Below, piece after piece: positions 23,640-35,578 of a stretch of 64,000 bases of DNA (positions are counted from its first letter, which is position 1; the number at the start of each line of letters is the position of its first letter). The notes beneath the pieces were generated by a model that had not been told where the DNA came from, ran no database searches, and saw only the letters and a list, made by a program, of their open reading frames with translations. Source of the DNA: Paraspadella gotoi (taxonomy: Eukaryota > Chaetognatha); NCBI GenBank assembly GCA_051294375.1, contig CM119265.1:22134278-22198277 (forward strand), read 5' to 3'. Position numbers and translations under genes: made by a program.

Positions 23640-23853
23640 NNNNNNNNNNNNNNNNNNNNNNNNNNNNNNNNNNNNNNNNNNNNNNNNNNNNNNNNNNNNN
23701 NNNNNNNNNNNNNNNNNNNNNNNNNNNNNNNNNNNNNNNNNNNNNNNNNNNNNNNNNNNNNNNNNNNNNNNNNNNNNNNNNNNNNNNNNNNNNNNNNNNN
23801 NNNNNNNNNNNNNNNNNNNNNNNNNNNNNNNNNNNNNNNNNNNNNNNNNNNNN
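23640..23853. other. Assembly gap next to an AG tract
   Basis: 214 N, followed directly by AGAGAGAGAG. Confidence 0.99.
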
Positions 23854-25402
23854 AGAGAGAGAGAGAGAGACTTAGTAAAAGAGACAGCTGCCTCTGTTCT
23901 CTATAAACTCCGGATCAATTAATCGAACTTACTTTCTCTTACTTTCCTAGTTTTTAAAATACTTCTATTTTATATTTTTTTGTTATATTTTATTTTTTGC
24001 TCAAACATTGTCTACTGTATAAATCAGACCACTTGACTGTAAATTCAATTCTCTTCAAATTTCTTCATCTCATCTCTTTTTTTCCTTTTCCTCTTATTTT
24101 CCTCCTTTTTTACAAGAATCACTTTTCTTTTCCTCATCTTCATCCTCTTTCAGCTTTACTTCTTCTTTCTCTTCTTCTTTCTCCCTCTCCCTCCTTTCTT
24201 CCTTCCTCCCTTCCTTGCTTCTTTCCTTTCTCCCTCTCCCTTCTTCCTTCTTTCCTCCCTTCCCTTCCTTCCTTCCTCCCTTCCCTTCCCTTCCTTCCCT
24301 TCCCTTCCTTCCTCCCTCCCTTCCTTCCTCCCTTCCTCCTCTATGCCCTCCCGAGTTTCCGGTGGTGAAAAGATTGATGCTTGAGAAAAAGCTGTTGAGC
24401 TCGTCGTCGTCGTCGTCTTCGTCGTCGTCGTCTTCTGTTCATATGTGCGGAGCTTCTCTTAAGCGTTAGTCTTTTCGCGCCATAAACGTCGTCGTCCGGA
24501 CGCGGTCTCTCTCGTCGGCGCCGCTCCGGTTCTGAGTGTCAGGAATGCAATTGCGAGGCTGTTACGTCGCCGCGGTGCCAACCGATTTTTTTATTTTCAC
24601 GGAGCCAAGATATTCGGTCTTTTGTTGAATTCGACGGGTGATGGGCTATTTTAAAGTCAAGGACGCGTTTGGGGGAATTTATAGTCTAGTTCATAGTCCA
24701 GTTTCTAACGCGGGTTTCGTTAAAAATGCTAGAAATGGTCATTCTTCAGGTGGCTAACCATGTTGTTTTGGGTTCATGTTGATTTGTGAAACAAAGCAGC
24801 TCGACCTGTATTATATTCGTTTATCTAGAACTTTTGAATGTTAAAAATTTGAAAATCTGTGAATCTAAAAATTTATATCCGGACCGATTTTTCTCTTTTT
24901 ATACTTTTATCATATTTACTATATTTACTACAATACGTATTGTACTAGCACTTAGGCTTAGAAGAAGCATTAACCTGATTCAGCGAAAAAAAAAACGAGA
25001 GATGCTCATCAAAAAAATCCATTTCTGCTTCTCCTCCTCCTGCTCCTCCTGCTCCTCCTGCTCCTCCTCCTCCTCCTCCTTATAATTCCAAATGCAAATG
25101 AAGTAAATTCGCTGAATTTATTGGCAAATGAATGAGAAAACGTTTCTTGTTTAAATTAAAATGAAATCATAATTTATTCTGTAAAGTCGAAACTTAATGT
25201 GCGTAAAAATTTAATAAATTTAGTATGGATGTTTAGCATTTAAGTAAACTAATAAAAAAAGAAATTTCGACTTTGTTTATCTGAGTAAAAAATTCCATTA
25301 AGACACCCGATTTATCTTATTCGTAGGAATCATAAATCAGAATGGCGCTGCAATAACATTAAACTTTGCAGTACGATTCATTTGTGATAATGGCAGAGAG
25401 AG

Positions 25403-25601
25403 NNNNNNNNNNNNNNNNNNNNNNNNNNNNNNNNNNNNNNNNNNNNNNNNNNNNNNNNNNNNNNNNNNNNNNNNNNNNNNNNNNNNNNNNNNNNNNNNNN
25501 NNNNNNNNNNNNNNNNNNNNNNNNNNNNNNNNNNNNNNNNNNNNNNNNNNNNNNNNNNNNNNNNNNNNNNNNNNNNNNNNNNNNNNNNNNNNNNNNNNNN
25601 N
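25403..25601. other. Assembly gap next to an AG tract
   Basis: 199 N, preceded by GCAGAGAGAG. Confidence 0.99.
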
Positions 25602-26092
25602 TGGCTGCGAATTGAATCGAAGAGAAATAAATGGTGAGGAATGGAGCCGAATGGCGAGAAGTGGCAGAAGCAGATCGAAATAAAATGGAAACGACTGGCA
25701 GAGAAACGGTGAAAGAAATGGAACAAGAACTGGCAACGGAATGGCAAACGGCATGGCGCCTCGTTAAAGGTGAAGGCTAAAAAAGAGTCTGGGATCAGGA
25801 CTCGAATCGCCCAGAGAATCTAATCGCGTCGAGTGGATTTGTTGTTCGCAATTCGACCGCTTGAGGCGCTGATGACGATGACGACGAAGGGTCGATGACG
25901 ACCACGAAGATGATAATGACCGTTGCCCACAGCATGGCTATTGCCATTGCCATTGACAAATGCACTTGTCTGAGGCGAGGTTGTGGTTGATGTTTATGTA
26001 ATTTATCAAAAACGTTCAATTTGAAATAAAAGGCTTATAGACATTGTTATGATGATGATTGAGATTGTAATCATCTCTTTGGAAACAAACCA

Positions 26093-26140
<48 letters not shown>
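26093..26140. repeat. (CTAT)n microsatellite
   Basis: About 12 perfect tetranucleotide units. Confidence 0.95.
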
Positions 26141-26141
<1 letters not shown>

Positions 26142-26392
26142 CCCATTCTCCGCGGATCGAGACCGCCTTTTCATTCCGAACACGATTTTTTTTTCTTTGT
26201 CCTCTTTGTCCTCTTTGTCGCCCTCGTCACCTCGACATCGACAAAAGCGTCCTCGCTTCTTTGTCCATTTTAGGGTTCGTGACGTCGTGACGACGCCGAT
26301 TGGAGCCGGTCCTCTTCGGGTCATCTTAGATCCACTCCAGGTCTCCTCCAAGGTCCCCTCCCGGTCTTCCCATTTCGCTTCCCCACTCAACT

Positions 26393-26861
26393 NNNNNNNN
26401 NNNNNNNNNNNNNNNNNNNNNNNNNNNNNNNNNNNNNNNNNNNNNNNNNNNNNNNNNNNNNNNNNNNNNNNNNNNNNNNNNNNNNNNNNNNNNNNNNNNN
26501 NNNNNNNNNNNNNNNNNNNNNNNNNNNNNNNNNNNNNNNNNNNNNNNNNNNNNNNNNNNNNNNNNNNNNNNNNNNNNNNNNNNNNNNNNNNNNNNNNNNN
26601 NNNNNNNNNNNNNNNNNNNNNNNNNNNNNNNNNNNNNNNNNNNNNNNNNNNNNNNNNNNNNNNNNNNNNNNNNNNNNNNNNNNNNNNNNNNNNNNNNNNN
26701 NNNNNNNNNNNNNNNNNNNNNNNNNNNNNNNNNNNNNNNNNNNNNNNNNNNNNNNNNNNNNNNNNNNNNNNNNNNNNNNNNNNNNNNNNNNNNNNNNNNN
26801 NNNNNNNNNNNNNNNNNNNNNNNNNNNNNNNNNNNNNNNNNNNNNNNNNNNNNNNNNNNNN
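26393..26861. other. Assembly gap
   Basis: 469 N between CpG-containing unique sequence. Confidence 0.99.
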
Positions 26862-27516
26862 GTCGTAAGAGGATAAAGCTGCTGACTCTCAGTGCGGTGG
26901 CCACCAGCGAGCGCTCTGCTGTCGATAGCTGAGCCGCTAATTTCATGCTTATTAAATTGAACCGGTTTAAAACAGCATTTTGTATTTTTAGTTGTTTTTT
27001 TTTTTACAGCTGAATAATTTTTAGTAGCACATTAGTACGACCGACCTATGAAATGAAAGAAAACGAAAGTAATTTTGGAAAATATCACGAGATTTTTAAT
27101 TTTTTGTGCGATATGGAAAAGTATTTTTTATACACTTTTTAGATTTAACCATACCTATTTATTCTATAATTTACTAATATTTTTTTTATTTTAACTACGA
27201 TTCATTCAACATCATGGTCTAAACATCTTTGTTCTTGCTTTCTCTCTCTCGCCTTTCTTCCTCTTTGTGGTTCGTAGGGCGACCAAATTTGACCAAGCTC
27301 GACCAAGTGGTCAGACCTTTATACTCTTATTGTGTTCCATATTACCATCGTTTGATTATTAAACCTCGTATTGGTTGTTTGACCTCAGATTATCATACAA
27401 AATCTCAATAAGCTAAAATTTCAAAATTCGAAACAAACTTACTACATATTTTTCTTAATCAAAGTTTCAGTCTTCCCAATTTATCGCAACAATCCATACA
27501 TCCATACATATATACG

Positions 27517-29100
27517 ATGGAATTCCTTTTACTGCTTTGTCAATCTACCTCGACTCTTCTCTTTTTCGTCGTCGCTTACTTCCTCTTAGATTTCTTCCGC
27601 CTTTGCCGCAAATTCGCCAATAAAGTCCGACGAGCGAGTTCGACATACGTCGGGCGCCAAGGAAGATCCCTCGAAGCCATGGAAGCACGATGGGAGCATC
27701 TGCAACGCTCGGGCGTCTCCAACTTTTCCGTCGCCTTCTTCGTCGAAAGCCGCGCGCCGCTAGAGGAGGCGGCGTTAACGGCGGCTCTGCGGAGAGTCGC
27801 CGCCGCAAATCCGATGCTGCGAATGCGCATCTCCGCTGTCGCTGTCGCTGCGGATGAGGATTTGTTGTTTTTCGAGGAAATGAAAGAATTTCGTCCCGAC
27901 TTGGAAAGATTGGACACGGAAGACTGGAAAGCAACGATGGAGAAGGAGCTCGGGACGCCTTTTCATTCCAAGACGGGTCCACTGTGGAGAGTCAAAATGC
28001 TTCAAGGCGCCGTCGATGGCCAAACCCATCGACGCGTCTTAATTCTCACTTTTCATCACGCGCTCGCCGACGGAAAATCGGCAATGGCGCTCGGCGATCG
28101 ACTCATGGACGAACTCAGCAACGAAAGCGTCGAGAAATGGCGGACGATGTTCGACGCTGAATTAGCGCCGTCTTACGTTGAGTTGTTCGGGAAAAGTTTG
28201 ATGAGAATCTCAAGACTTCGTCAACTTCGACTCTATTTAAGATTAAAATTGCTAGGAACAATTAGCGCGCAGCCACGATGCCGACCTTCCTACTTCGTCA
28301 CTCTTCTCTCTCGGCCACAAACGCCAATTAATCATCGTTCCAGATTCATTTCCGTCAAACTGAACGTCGAGGATTTCGACAAGCTGCTTCGGCGCTGCCG
28401 CCTACACGGCTGCAAGCTGCAAGGAGCGCTGCAGGCTGCGGTAAGCCTTGCACAAATCGAAGCGTTAAACCGTCTGAAATCGAAAGACTCTAAGCTGCCA
28501 GATTTCATCGAGATTCGCAACTTTTACGCCGAATCCACGCGCGACTGCGTCCAACCGCCTTTGCCTGCATCCGTCATCGGTTACTACGTATTCTCTCCAT
28601 CCATGTCGAGGAAAGTCTCTGCGAAACCCGATACCTTGAAAGGTGACTTTTGGACTCTGGTCAAATCCATGAGCGACGAAATTCACAGAAGAAAGAGCGA
28701 AGAAAGAGTCGAATCTTCAGCCAAAGACGCCGAGTTTGTCTATCGCGCCTTTCCGAGTTTCTGGCTTAAAAGCGTCCACGCAATCAACGCAAAGACGTTT
28801 CGTCGTTCGGATCTTTCAGTCGACTACTATATGTCTAACTTGGGAAAGTTTTACGACGACGACGCAGCTCCACGCCGCTTCGACATCAGCGCCGCCTATT
28901 CCGCGGCCAACTTCGCCTTGTCCGACATTTGCTTCGGTCACGTCGTCCTCAGCCTTCGTCGCCGGCTCTTCTGGACAATCAACTTCGCGGAGGGGGTTTT
29001 CTCCGCCAAAGAGGCGAAGGTTTACGCCGAATGCGTGGAGGCGTCATTAGTGAGGGTCGCTGGCGGGAGGCTCGGGGGTTTGAAAAGAAATTACGATTAA
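27517..29100 (+). CDS. Membrane-anchored HHxxxDG acyltransferase (condensation/alcohol acyltransferase superfamily)
   Basis: A 527-residue single-exon frame with codon use like the other genes. Residues 4-27 form a hydrophobic N-terminal anchor followed by a basic patch. HHALADG at residues 180-186 is the catalytic HHxxxDG motif of the CoA-dependent acyltransferase superfamily (chloramphenicol acetyltransferase, NRPS condensation, alcohol and wax-ester acyltransferases); the first or second His acts as base. Near residue 470 a SDICFGH segment and a following RRLFWTINF strand fit the C-terminal half of that fold. Length and layout fit a full two-lobed enzyme. The acyl donor and acceptor cannot be told from sequence. 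The start chosen is the first ATG before the hydrophobic segment. Lack of introns is unusual beside its neighbours and could reflect retroposition or transfer. Confidence 0.8.
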   Translation: MEFLLLLCQSTSTLLFFVVAYFLLDFFRLCRKFANKVRRASSTYVGRQGRSLEAMEARWEHLQRSGVSNFSVAFFVESRAPLEEAALTAALRRVAAANPMLRMRISAVAVAADEDLLFFEEMKEFRPDLERLDTEDWKATMEKELGTPFHSKTGPLWRVKMLQGAVDGQTHRRVLILTFHHALADGKSAMALGDRLMDELSNESVEKWRTMFDAELAPSYVELFGKSLMRISRLRQLRLYLRLKLLGTISAQPRCRPSYFVTLLSRPQTPINHRSRFISVKLNVEDFDKLLRRCRLHGCKLQGALQAAVSLAQIEALNRLKSKDSKLPDFIEIRNFYAESTRDCVQPPLPASVIGYYVFSPSMSRKVSAKPDTLKGDFWTLVKSMSDEIHRRKSEERVESSAKDAEFVYRAFPSFWLKSVHAINAKTFRRSDLSVDYYMSNLGKFYDDDAAPRRFDISAAYSAANFALSDICFGHVVLSLRRRLFWTINFAEGVFSAKEAKVYAECVEASLVRVAGGRLGGLKRNYD

Positions 29101-30343
29101 TATTTATAGATGTTATACTAATCTAACTATTAAAAACCAAGACAAAACTTAGACATGTTAAATACGTATTATCAAGGTCAAAAATTATTGAATATTGCGA
29201 GCTAAACTTTGTGTGGATTCAATGAAAATTTCGTCATTTGAATAAATGTTTCGATGCTTTGAGAATTAATAAACAGTAAGAGAGGCTTGATTAAAGGCTT
29301 TCAGCGTTCTCCGACCTCCTAAGCTACGTTATTCTCTTGTAAGAGTGAAGGAGGCCTTAAACCTTAACCCCACCAGTTCCTGACCAGAGGCACGAAAGAA
29401 TAAAAGGGTAAATTAATACTGGAGTCATAAATTAGGTATTTCTGAAAAAAAACAACCATTCAATCTCATAGAAAACATACAAACAAACAGGAAACGCCAG
29501 CCTCACGTTTTTCTCTTTTTTTTTCGTCTCTCACTTCACGAATGCTGATGAGAATTCGTGGAAATTGGTTGGAGGAGGAGGAGGAGGAGGAGCAGGGAGA
29601 AGAGGAGGGGGAGGAGGAGGAGGGGGAGCAGAAGGATGAGGCGAAATGGGTGGTCTGGGCAATCAGGGCGGAAATGATTCGCCGAGGGTCAGAAAAGACC
29701 AATCGATAAAACCCTAGAAGGAGGTGATTAGAACGACGACGACGAGGACGTAACGACGACCTGCAGGAGATGAAAGAATGTAAAAATGACAACGGCAGTG
29801 ACGACGAAAATGATGTCGAACGACGATGTCGACGAAAAAATCGGGAATATTAAAGACGACCTTTCTTCTAACCCGAAAGCTAATTCCCCCCAAAAAAAGA
29901 GTCGCACCTGCGAATCCGGAAACTCAGCGACTTTGCATCCTAAGCCATTGATGGAAAAAGCGAGGTCGAGGCTGTTTCGAGTGACGGCAACAGATTCACT
30001 AATTTCTGGTCGTGAAATATAAAGTGAAGGATTTATTTCAAGTCGGCGACAGTTGGTTCTGAGCGATTCCATTTCGTTCGATTTAAAAACTTGATTTCGT
30101 TTCCTCGATGAAAATTTATTTGGTGCCACTGTGCAGAACCTTTTTATGGAATTTTATTTTTTTCAGAAGTGAAGGTTGTCGAAAGTTGGCATATTTAAAA
30201 TACATAGTCCTTTGAGATTAACTTTAAACGTTTTAATACAATTTATATATATGCTATTTATTAGGTGATTTTATTTTCCCTTTTTTGAAAATTTTCTTGT
30301 TCCTTCTCTTGATTTTTCCATGTTTTCTATCTGCTTTTTCTTT

Positions 30344-30345
<2 letters not shown>

Positions 30346-30404
<59 letters not shown>

Positions 30405-30431
30405 TCTCTTTCTCTCTCTCTCTCTCTCTCT
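30346..30431. repeat. (CT)n microsatellite with CTTT interruptions
   Basis: About 86 bases of CT units, with short CTTTCT variants near the right end. Confidence 0.9.
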
Positions 30432-31384
30432 TCTCTCCCTTTTACCTTCATCTGTTTTTTTCTTTCTCTTCTGTTAGCATTCGTTATTCCTGGTTTCGAT
30501 TCATTCTTTCGCCTCTCTTTCACTCCATTTGCTTCGCTTCCTCTTCTTTTTGTTTTCTTTATCTATTTTCCTTTTTTTTCTTTTCTTCTTTATTACAATT
30601 CCAATGCTTGTTTTGTTTGTTTTTTGACTCGTTTTTCTCCCCTTTCTCATCTATTTTCCTCCTTCTATTTTCAATTTTTCATATTCTCTTTCTTCCTATT
30701 TCCGTAATCTATTCACTTCCACTCATTTTCTACCTCTCTCTACTTTAAAGCATTTCGACGTCCCCGTATGACTGTCTCCCTCCATCCTATTTCTCTTTCC
30801 TCTATCCTTTCCTCCCCTTATCCCCCCTCCTCTTCTTCCGCTTTCCTCACAATTTAATTTCCTCCTTTTCCTTCTGACGTCGACGTCGACGGCGAAGGAA
30901 AGAAAAAAAAAGAAGGAAATAAAGAAAAAGAAAGAAAAAAAAAAGAAGAGAAAAGGAGCGAAGGACTGTGTTTGTCGGGCAAATTGCTTCCCTCGAACCC
31001 GTCAACCTCTGAGTCTCCTCGCGCCTCTTCATCCTCCTCCTCTTCCTCCTTTTTTTCTTTTTTCCTCTTCTTCTTCCTCCTCTTCCTCCACGGCTCATCT
31101 TATCATTTTTCTTAGGTTTCTTCTTTCTGGCTTCAGATTTCTTCCAAATCCTTCTTTCCTCACTCTACTTTTAACCTCACCTTCCTCCAGCTTGATTCCT
31201 TCCTCCCCTTCGACCTTACCTCCTTCTTTTCCTCCCTCTCTCCCTCTCTCCCTCCCTCCCTCCCCATCTCCTTTCTTCGTATGTTTCGCAGGGAATTGGA
31301 TTTTTGTCTGGATGGGAATCCTTTTGGCTTTTGGCAAAATCTCGAAAGATTCCGACGAGGAAGAGGAAGATTCTCTCTCTCTCT

Positions 31385-31556
31385 NNNNNNNNNNNNNNNN
31401 NNNNNNNNNNNNNNNNNNNNNNNNNNNNNNNNNNNNNNNNNNNNNNNNNNNNNNNNNNNNNNNNNNNNNNNNNNNNNNNNNNNNNNNNNNNNNNNNNNNN
31501 NNNNNNNNNNNNNNNNNNNNNNNNNNNNNNNNNNNNNNNNNNNNNNNNNNNNNNNN
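31385..31556. other. Assembly gap inside a (CT)n tract
   Basis: 172 N with CTCTCTCT on both sides, so the missing sequence is probably the repeat itself. Confidence 0.99.
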
Positions 31557-31965
31557 CTCTCTCTCTCTCTCTTGCCTCCGTCATTTATCTCCATTTTTTT
31601 CTCTTTTCTATTCTTTCACTGTTTTTTTCTTCTTGCTCTTACTTTTCTCTTTTCTGACATTTTTATTTTTATCATTTGTAAAAAAAAAAAAAGTTTCCCT
31701 TTTTTTTTCGCGCGCGGAGGGGAAAGACGAAAAACGACCTTAAAACGTCTTTGCCGTCGAAAATGGAAATTTAAATTTAAATTTCATTTTTACAAATAAA
31801 TTTACCAACAGGCTCTCCTGATTACTTTACCTCCTCTCGCGCCGTCAATGCTGTGAATGCCCATCAGTCTTTCATCTTTACTCGACCATCTATTTTCCCC
31901 GTGAAAACCGAAACAAACAAACCTTGCGATATAAACAAGAAACCAAAAAAAAAAAAAACAACAAA

Positions 31966-34292
31966 ATGTACCCTAAACTTACCAAGCGTCTGAAACTAAC
32001 TTACCTCCTCTTGTCGGCCTTCGTCGGTCTCCCCCTCGTCGTCGTCCTCCACCGTCGTCCGCCGTCGTCGCCATTTTCGTCGTCGTCGACGTCGTCGTCG
32101 CTCTCGACGTCGTCCTCGTCTTCCTCCTCCAGCCTCCGATGTCCTCCGCCTTCCGTCCACATCATCGAGAAGCCCTGCATCCATCCGTCGACGCGGATGC
32201 GACCGACTCGACCCGAAGACGACCTCGAGGGAAGGACGAGGCGAGGGAGGAAGAGGAGACGGGAAGAGGAAGAGGAAGAAGGAGGAGAGGAAGAAGAGGA
32301 GGAGGAAGGAAGGAAAGAGAAAAAGACGACGGCGGAGATGACGAGACAGAGGAACGAACTCTCTCGTCTTCTTCATCGAACGAAGAAGGAATTGTCGTTG
32401 GTGGAGTGCGAGGAGAGAGGGAATGAGACGAGGGAGGTGCAGGAAGAGGGGAGGGAGCGGAGGGAGAAGGGAAGAGAGAAGGAATGAGACAGAATGTGGA
32501 CGGGGGGGGGGTGTGGCGGTGAGGAAGAGGAGGGAGCGGAGCGGAGGAGAGGGAGGTGAGAGGAATGAGACGAGGCGGTGAGGAAGAGGGGAGGGAGGGA
32601 AGAGAGAGGGAATGAGACGAGGGCTGTGAGGAAAGAGGAGGGAGGGAGGGAAGAGAGAGGAATGAGACGAGGGCCTTGGAGGAAAGCGGGAGGAGGGAGG
32701 AGAGGGAAGGAGGAGAGGGAATGAGACGAGGCTCTGAAGGAAGAGGGGGGGAAAGGTGAGGGCAGTGGCATGCGGAAGAAACTTCTAGAAAGGATAGGAT
32801 TCGGCGAAGAATGACAGAAGCGAAGCGTGCAATAAGGTCGTATGTCTTTTTGTCTGTCAGTCAGTTCGTCTCTCGGTCACTCTGATAATTAAAAATGAAA
32901 TATGAGATCGTTTGAATCTGAAAATGGACCGTATCAATCACGCCCTCCGGTCCCAATCCTCTCCCTCCGCCCGCAGGTGAGCAGTTCCGGCGGTTGGTGC
33001 CGCTCGGCCGCCCTTCCCTCCAACGGTCACCACAAGACGGACTACAAATTGGCGACGGCGTTGGGGCGACTCTTTCAGAGTCGGACCGTCGCTTCTTTCG
33101 GGGACGGACCAGGGATATACAGGAAGGTTCGAGAGAAAAGAAGACATATCTTTCTTTATTTTGTTCGATTGTCTTTTGTTGATGACGTTTTTATTTCCAA
33201 GAGGGATACAGGGTCGACTGTTACGATCCTCGGCAAGTTACAAAGACGCATTTTCCAATGCCGTAGTTCCCACTGTACAGGCCCTGTGGACCGTCCAAGG
33301 AGACAGTCTACCGATGTGGTCAACTATCTTTGTATTTCAGACCAAAGTCACAGTTTTCAGCCACAAAAGGCAAACCTCGTCAAGAGACCACGTTCGCGGT
33401 TTTGAGTCAACAATCAACTTTCCACAATCCACAGTCAACTCTCCACAGTCCATATTCCACATTTCCACACTTCCCTGATAATATTCTTCCTTCTTCTCCA
33501 GGTGATCCTCAATACTGGTCACGTGACTTCCTTCGCCTCCTTCGACGGTTCGCCCTTCGTCGACGAAATCTCCGGCGGGGAAGTCGTCTTCCTCGATTAG
33601 ACTCTTCACCAGACCTTTCGGAATCGGGACGTTCGACTGGGTCTTGAGTTTGGAGGTGAGTCAGGGAGGGGTGGGTGGTGGGGGGTGGCGAGAGGGGGGA
33701 GGAGGAAGGGGGAGAAGAGAATGGAAAAGGTGAAATCGGAAGGGAGAAAGGAAAGGAAAAAGCACCTTATGTAATTATTGTGTATAATGTTATATATATA
33801 TATATTATATATGCTATAAATAAATAATTTCATTTTGTGAAATGTTTAGGTTGCTGAACACATCCCGTCCAAATTCGAGAACATTTTTCTCGACAACTTA
33901 TCTCGCACGCCGGTTATGGGATCGTGCTGTCTTGGGCGGAACCTAATCAACCGGGTGATTAAGTTTAACGGATAATAATAATTTACTACTAATACCTACC
34001 TAAAAATAAGAATTTTCTAGATTGCGACTAGAGTTTTGAAGCACTGAAGATAAATATTCATTGACAAAAATTGAATCATTTTAAAAATGAGCGTTTTATT
34101 GTAACAGGTTTGAGTCACGTAAATAATCAACCGGCGTCTCACGTCATCGAAGCGATGAGTCGTCGGGGCTTCCGGTTGGACGGGGAATTATCCAATCAGC
34201 TTCGTCGATCCGCTTCGGTTCCGTGGCTCAGGAGGAACGTCAACGTCTTCCTCAGAAGGACGGACGCCCCTTTGGATCCGAGAATGGCTTGA
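31966..34292 (+). CDS. METTL24-like protein (methyltransferase-like family), type II membrane/secretory
   Basis: Exons 31966-32400, 32977-33126, 33502-33655, then 33850-33954 and 34108-34292, or their clean repeats 44915-45020 and 45175-45359. The N-terminus has a basic start and a 20-residue signal anchor, then a Ser- and Glu-rich stem. The core reads SSGGWC, VASFGDGPGIYRK (glycine-rich, SAM-site-like), SFDGSPF, FDWVLSLEVAEHIP, GIVLSWAEP, GLSHVNNQP and VPWLRRNVNVFLRR, in the order known for METTL24. With the clean copy and one extra base removed the protein is 342 residues, close to the family. In-frame TAG at 33598-33600 reflects a one-base excess in exon 33502-33655 (154 bases). Copy one also lacks a C in the next exon. 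Catalytic activity of METTL24 is not well established. Confidence 0.85.
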
Positions 34293-34329
34293 TGGGAAGA
34301 AATAGATAAGAGTATCTCTCTTGCTTCGT

Positions 34330-34331
34330 CT

Positions 34332-34379
<48 letters not shown>
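34330..34379. repeat. (CT)n microsatellite, copy one
   Basis: About 50 bases with a CC interruption. The same site in copy two (45387-45464) is about 78 bases and uninterrupted. Confidence 0.9.
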
Positions 34380-34381
<2 letters not shown>

Positions 34382-35578
34382 AATAGCATTTGGAGTAGAA
34401 TGTGGTCGTACAGGAGATAAATATGTCGTATGACAATGGCGGGAATCGCCTGTGATGCCCGGGCGAGGGACATTCTCACCGGCTTGGCGTTAGGAGCTTC
34501 GCACTCCTTGGCGGAGGACAACAGTCCCTTCGCATATCACACTCTTTCACGCGAAGAAATTTTAATGACTTTTCTTAGCCATTGAATTTGCGCCTTAAAC
34601 ATCCATTGTCTCCTTCATTTCAACACAAATGTTGACAGTGGACTTTCTGATACTGACAATTTAAACCTGTTCGTTGTGATTCTTCTAATCTTAGTCTTTA
34701 CATATTATCGATTTTAAAAAGAAATTGACCATTTTAATAAAAATTTTGCTGTCTGAGGGTAAATTTTGTTTCGTTCTATTGTCCAATCGGTGAATTCATT
34801 AATAAACATTTTTAACATGAGAAATTGCCTAATTTATTGTGAAATGTGTAGTAAATACCAAGAGAACCTAAGCATATTTTGTCGATCATATGACGAGGGC
34901 AATCACGAGGGGACTTTTTTCTAATCGTAAAATAATTGACGGTGAAAGCAAATCACAAAAGATCAAGCATTACAATAATCTCCCTCGCATGTCGGGGGAA
35001 TTTTAATACAAAACTAAACTTTATTTTTAGTTGAAAATATCCAACAAATAAGTTATAATGAAACCGCATAGCTTAAAATGCCTGAAAATTCAATTGATTG
35101 CTCTTTTTTTCTAAAAATAAAAATGAACCTCTTTTTCAATCACCCAGCGGCGCACATGACAAAATTAAAATAAAAAGAAATAGCAAAGGATGTTCAAAAT
35201 AGATTAAAGCTCACTAGAATTCTTATTTATTTAAACAATAATTAAAAAGTTATTAATACAATAAGCACACGATGTTCAGTGTTTTCGTTCATTTGGATCG
35301 GCGATAACAAATTTAATTGCTTTCTCTTATCTTTTATTCTCTTATCTTCATCGTTTTTGCTCGAGGAACAAGAAACATGAATTAAAAAAAAAAAGCTAAA
35401 TAAAAGAATATAGACGAAACTGAAAACTGAAACATAGACTAAGTTGTCCTACACAATTACACAATTACCAACTCTTTTGTGGTTATGACTTACGACCTTT
35501 ATCTAAAAAAAACCACTGAATTTAAAAATAAAATTATTAGGTGTACTTGAATTATAAGTTAATTATTCGCACAGAAAG

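Larger units (their letters stand above)
18665..27516. other. 8.8 kb without a supportable gene
   Basis: Open frames here are short or are products of AG/CT, TCC, CGT or TTCC repeats. It contains gaps at 19071-19721, 23640-23853, 25403-25601 and 26393-26861. Somewhat CpG-rich, non-repetitive patches at 24470-24560 and 26270-26390 could be promoter or exon sequence. A minus-strand ORF at 25795-26019 has a hydrophobic segment but nothing recognisable. The 5' part of the E-protein gene may be spread across this interval. Confidence 0.5.
29101..31965. other. Intergenic, low-complexity; no gene supported
   Basis: Contains poly-purine and CT tracts (30346-30431), TTCC-rich sequence (31030-31270) and a gap at 31385-31556. 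An 78-residue plus-strand ORF at 29786-30022 is acidic and Lys/Ser-rich, but shows no motif or splice context that would support it. Confidence 0.6.

Noticed and set aside
29786-30022. Plus-strand acidic ORF
   Set aside because: No homology cue, no signal or splice context, and part of it lies in GAC-type repeats.
32373-32771. Pro/Ser-rich minus-strand protein
   Set aside because: It is opposite GAG/AGG-rich low-complexity sequence in the first METTL24-like intron; no start context or domain.
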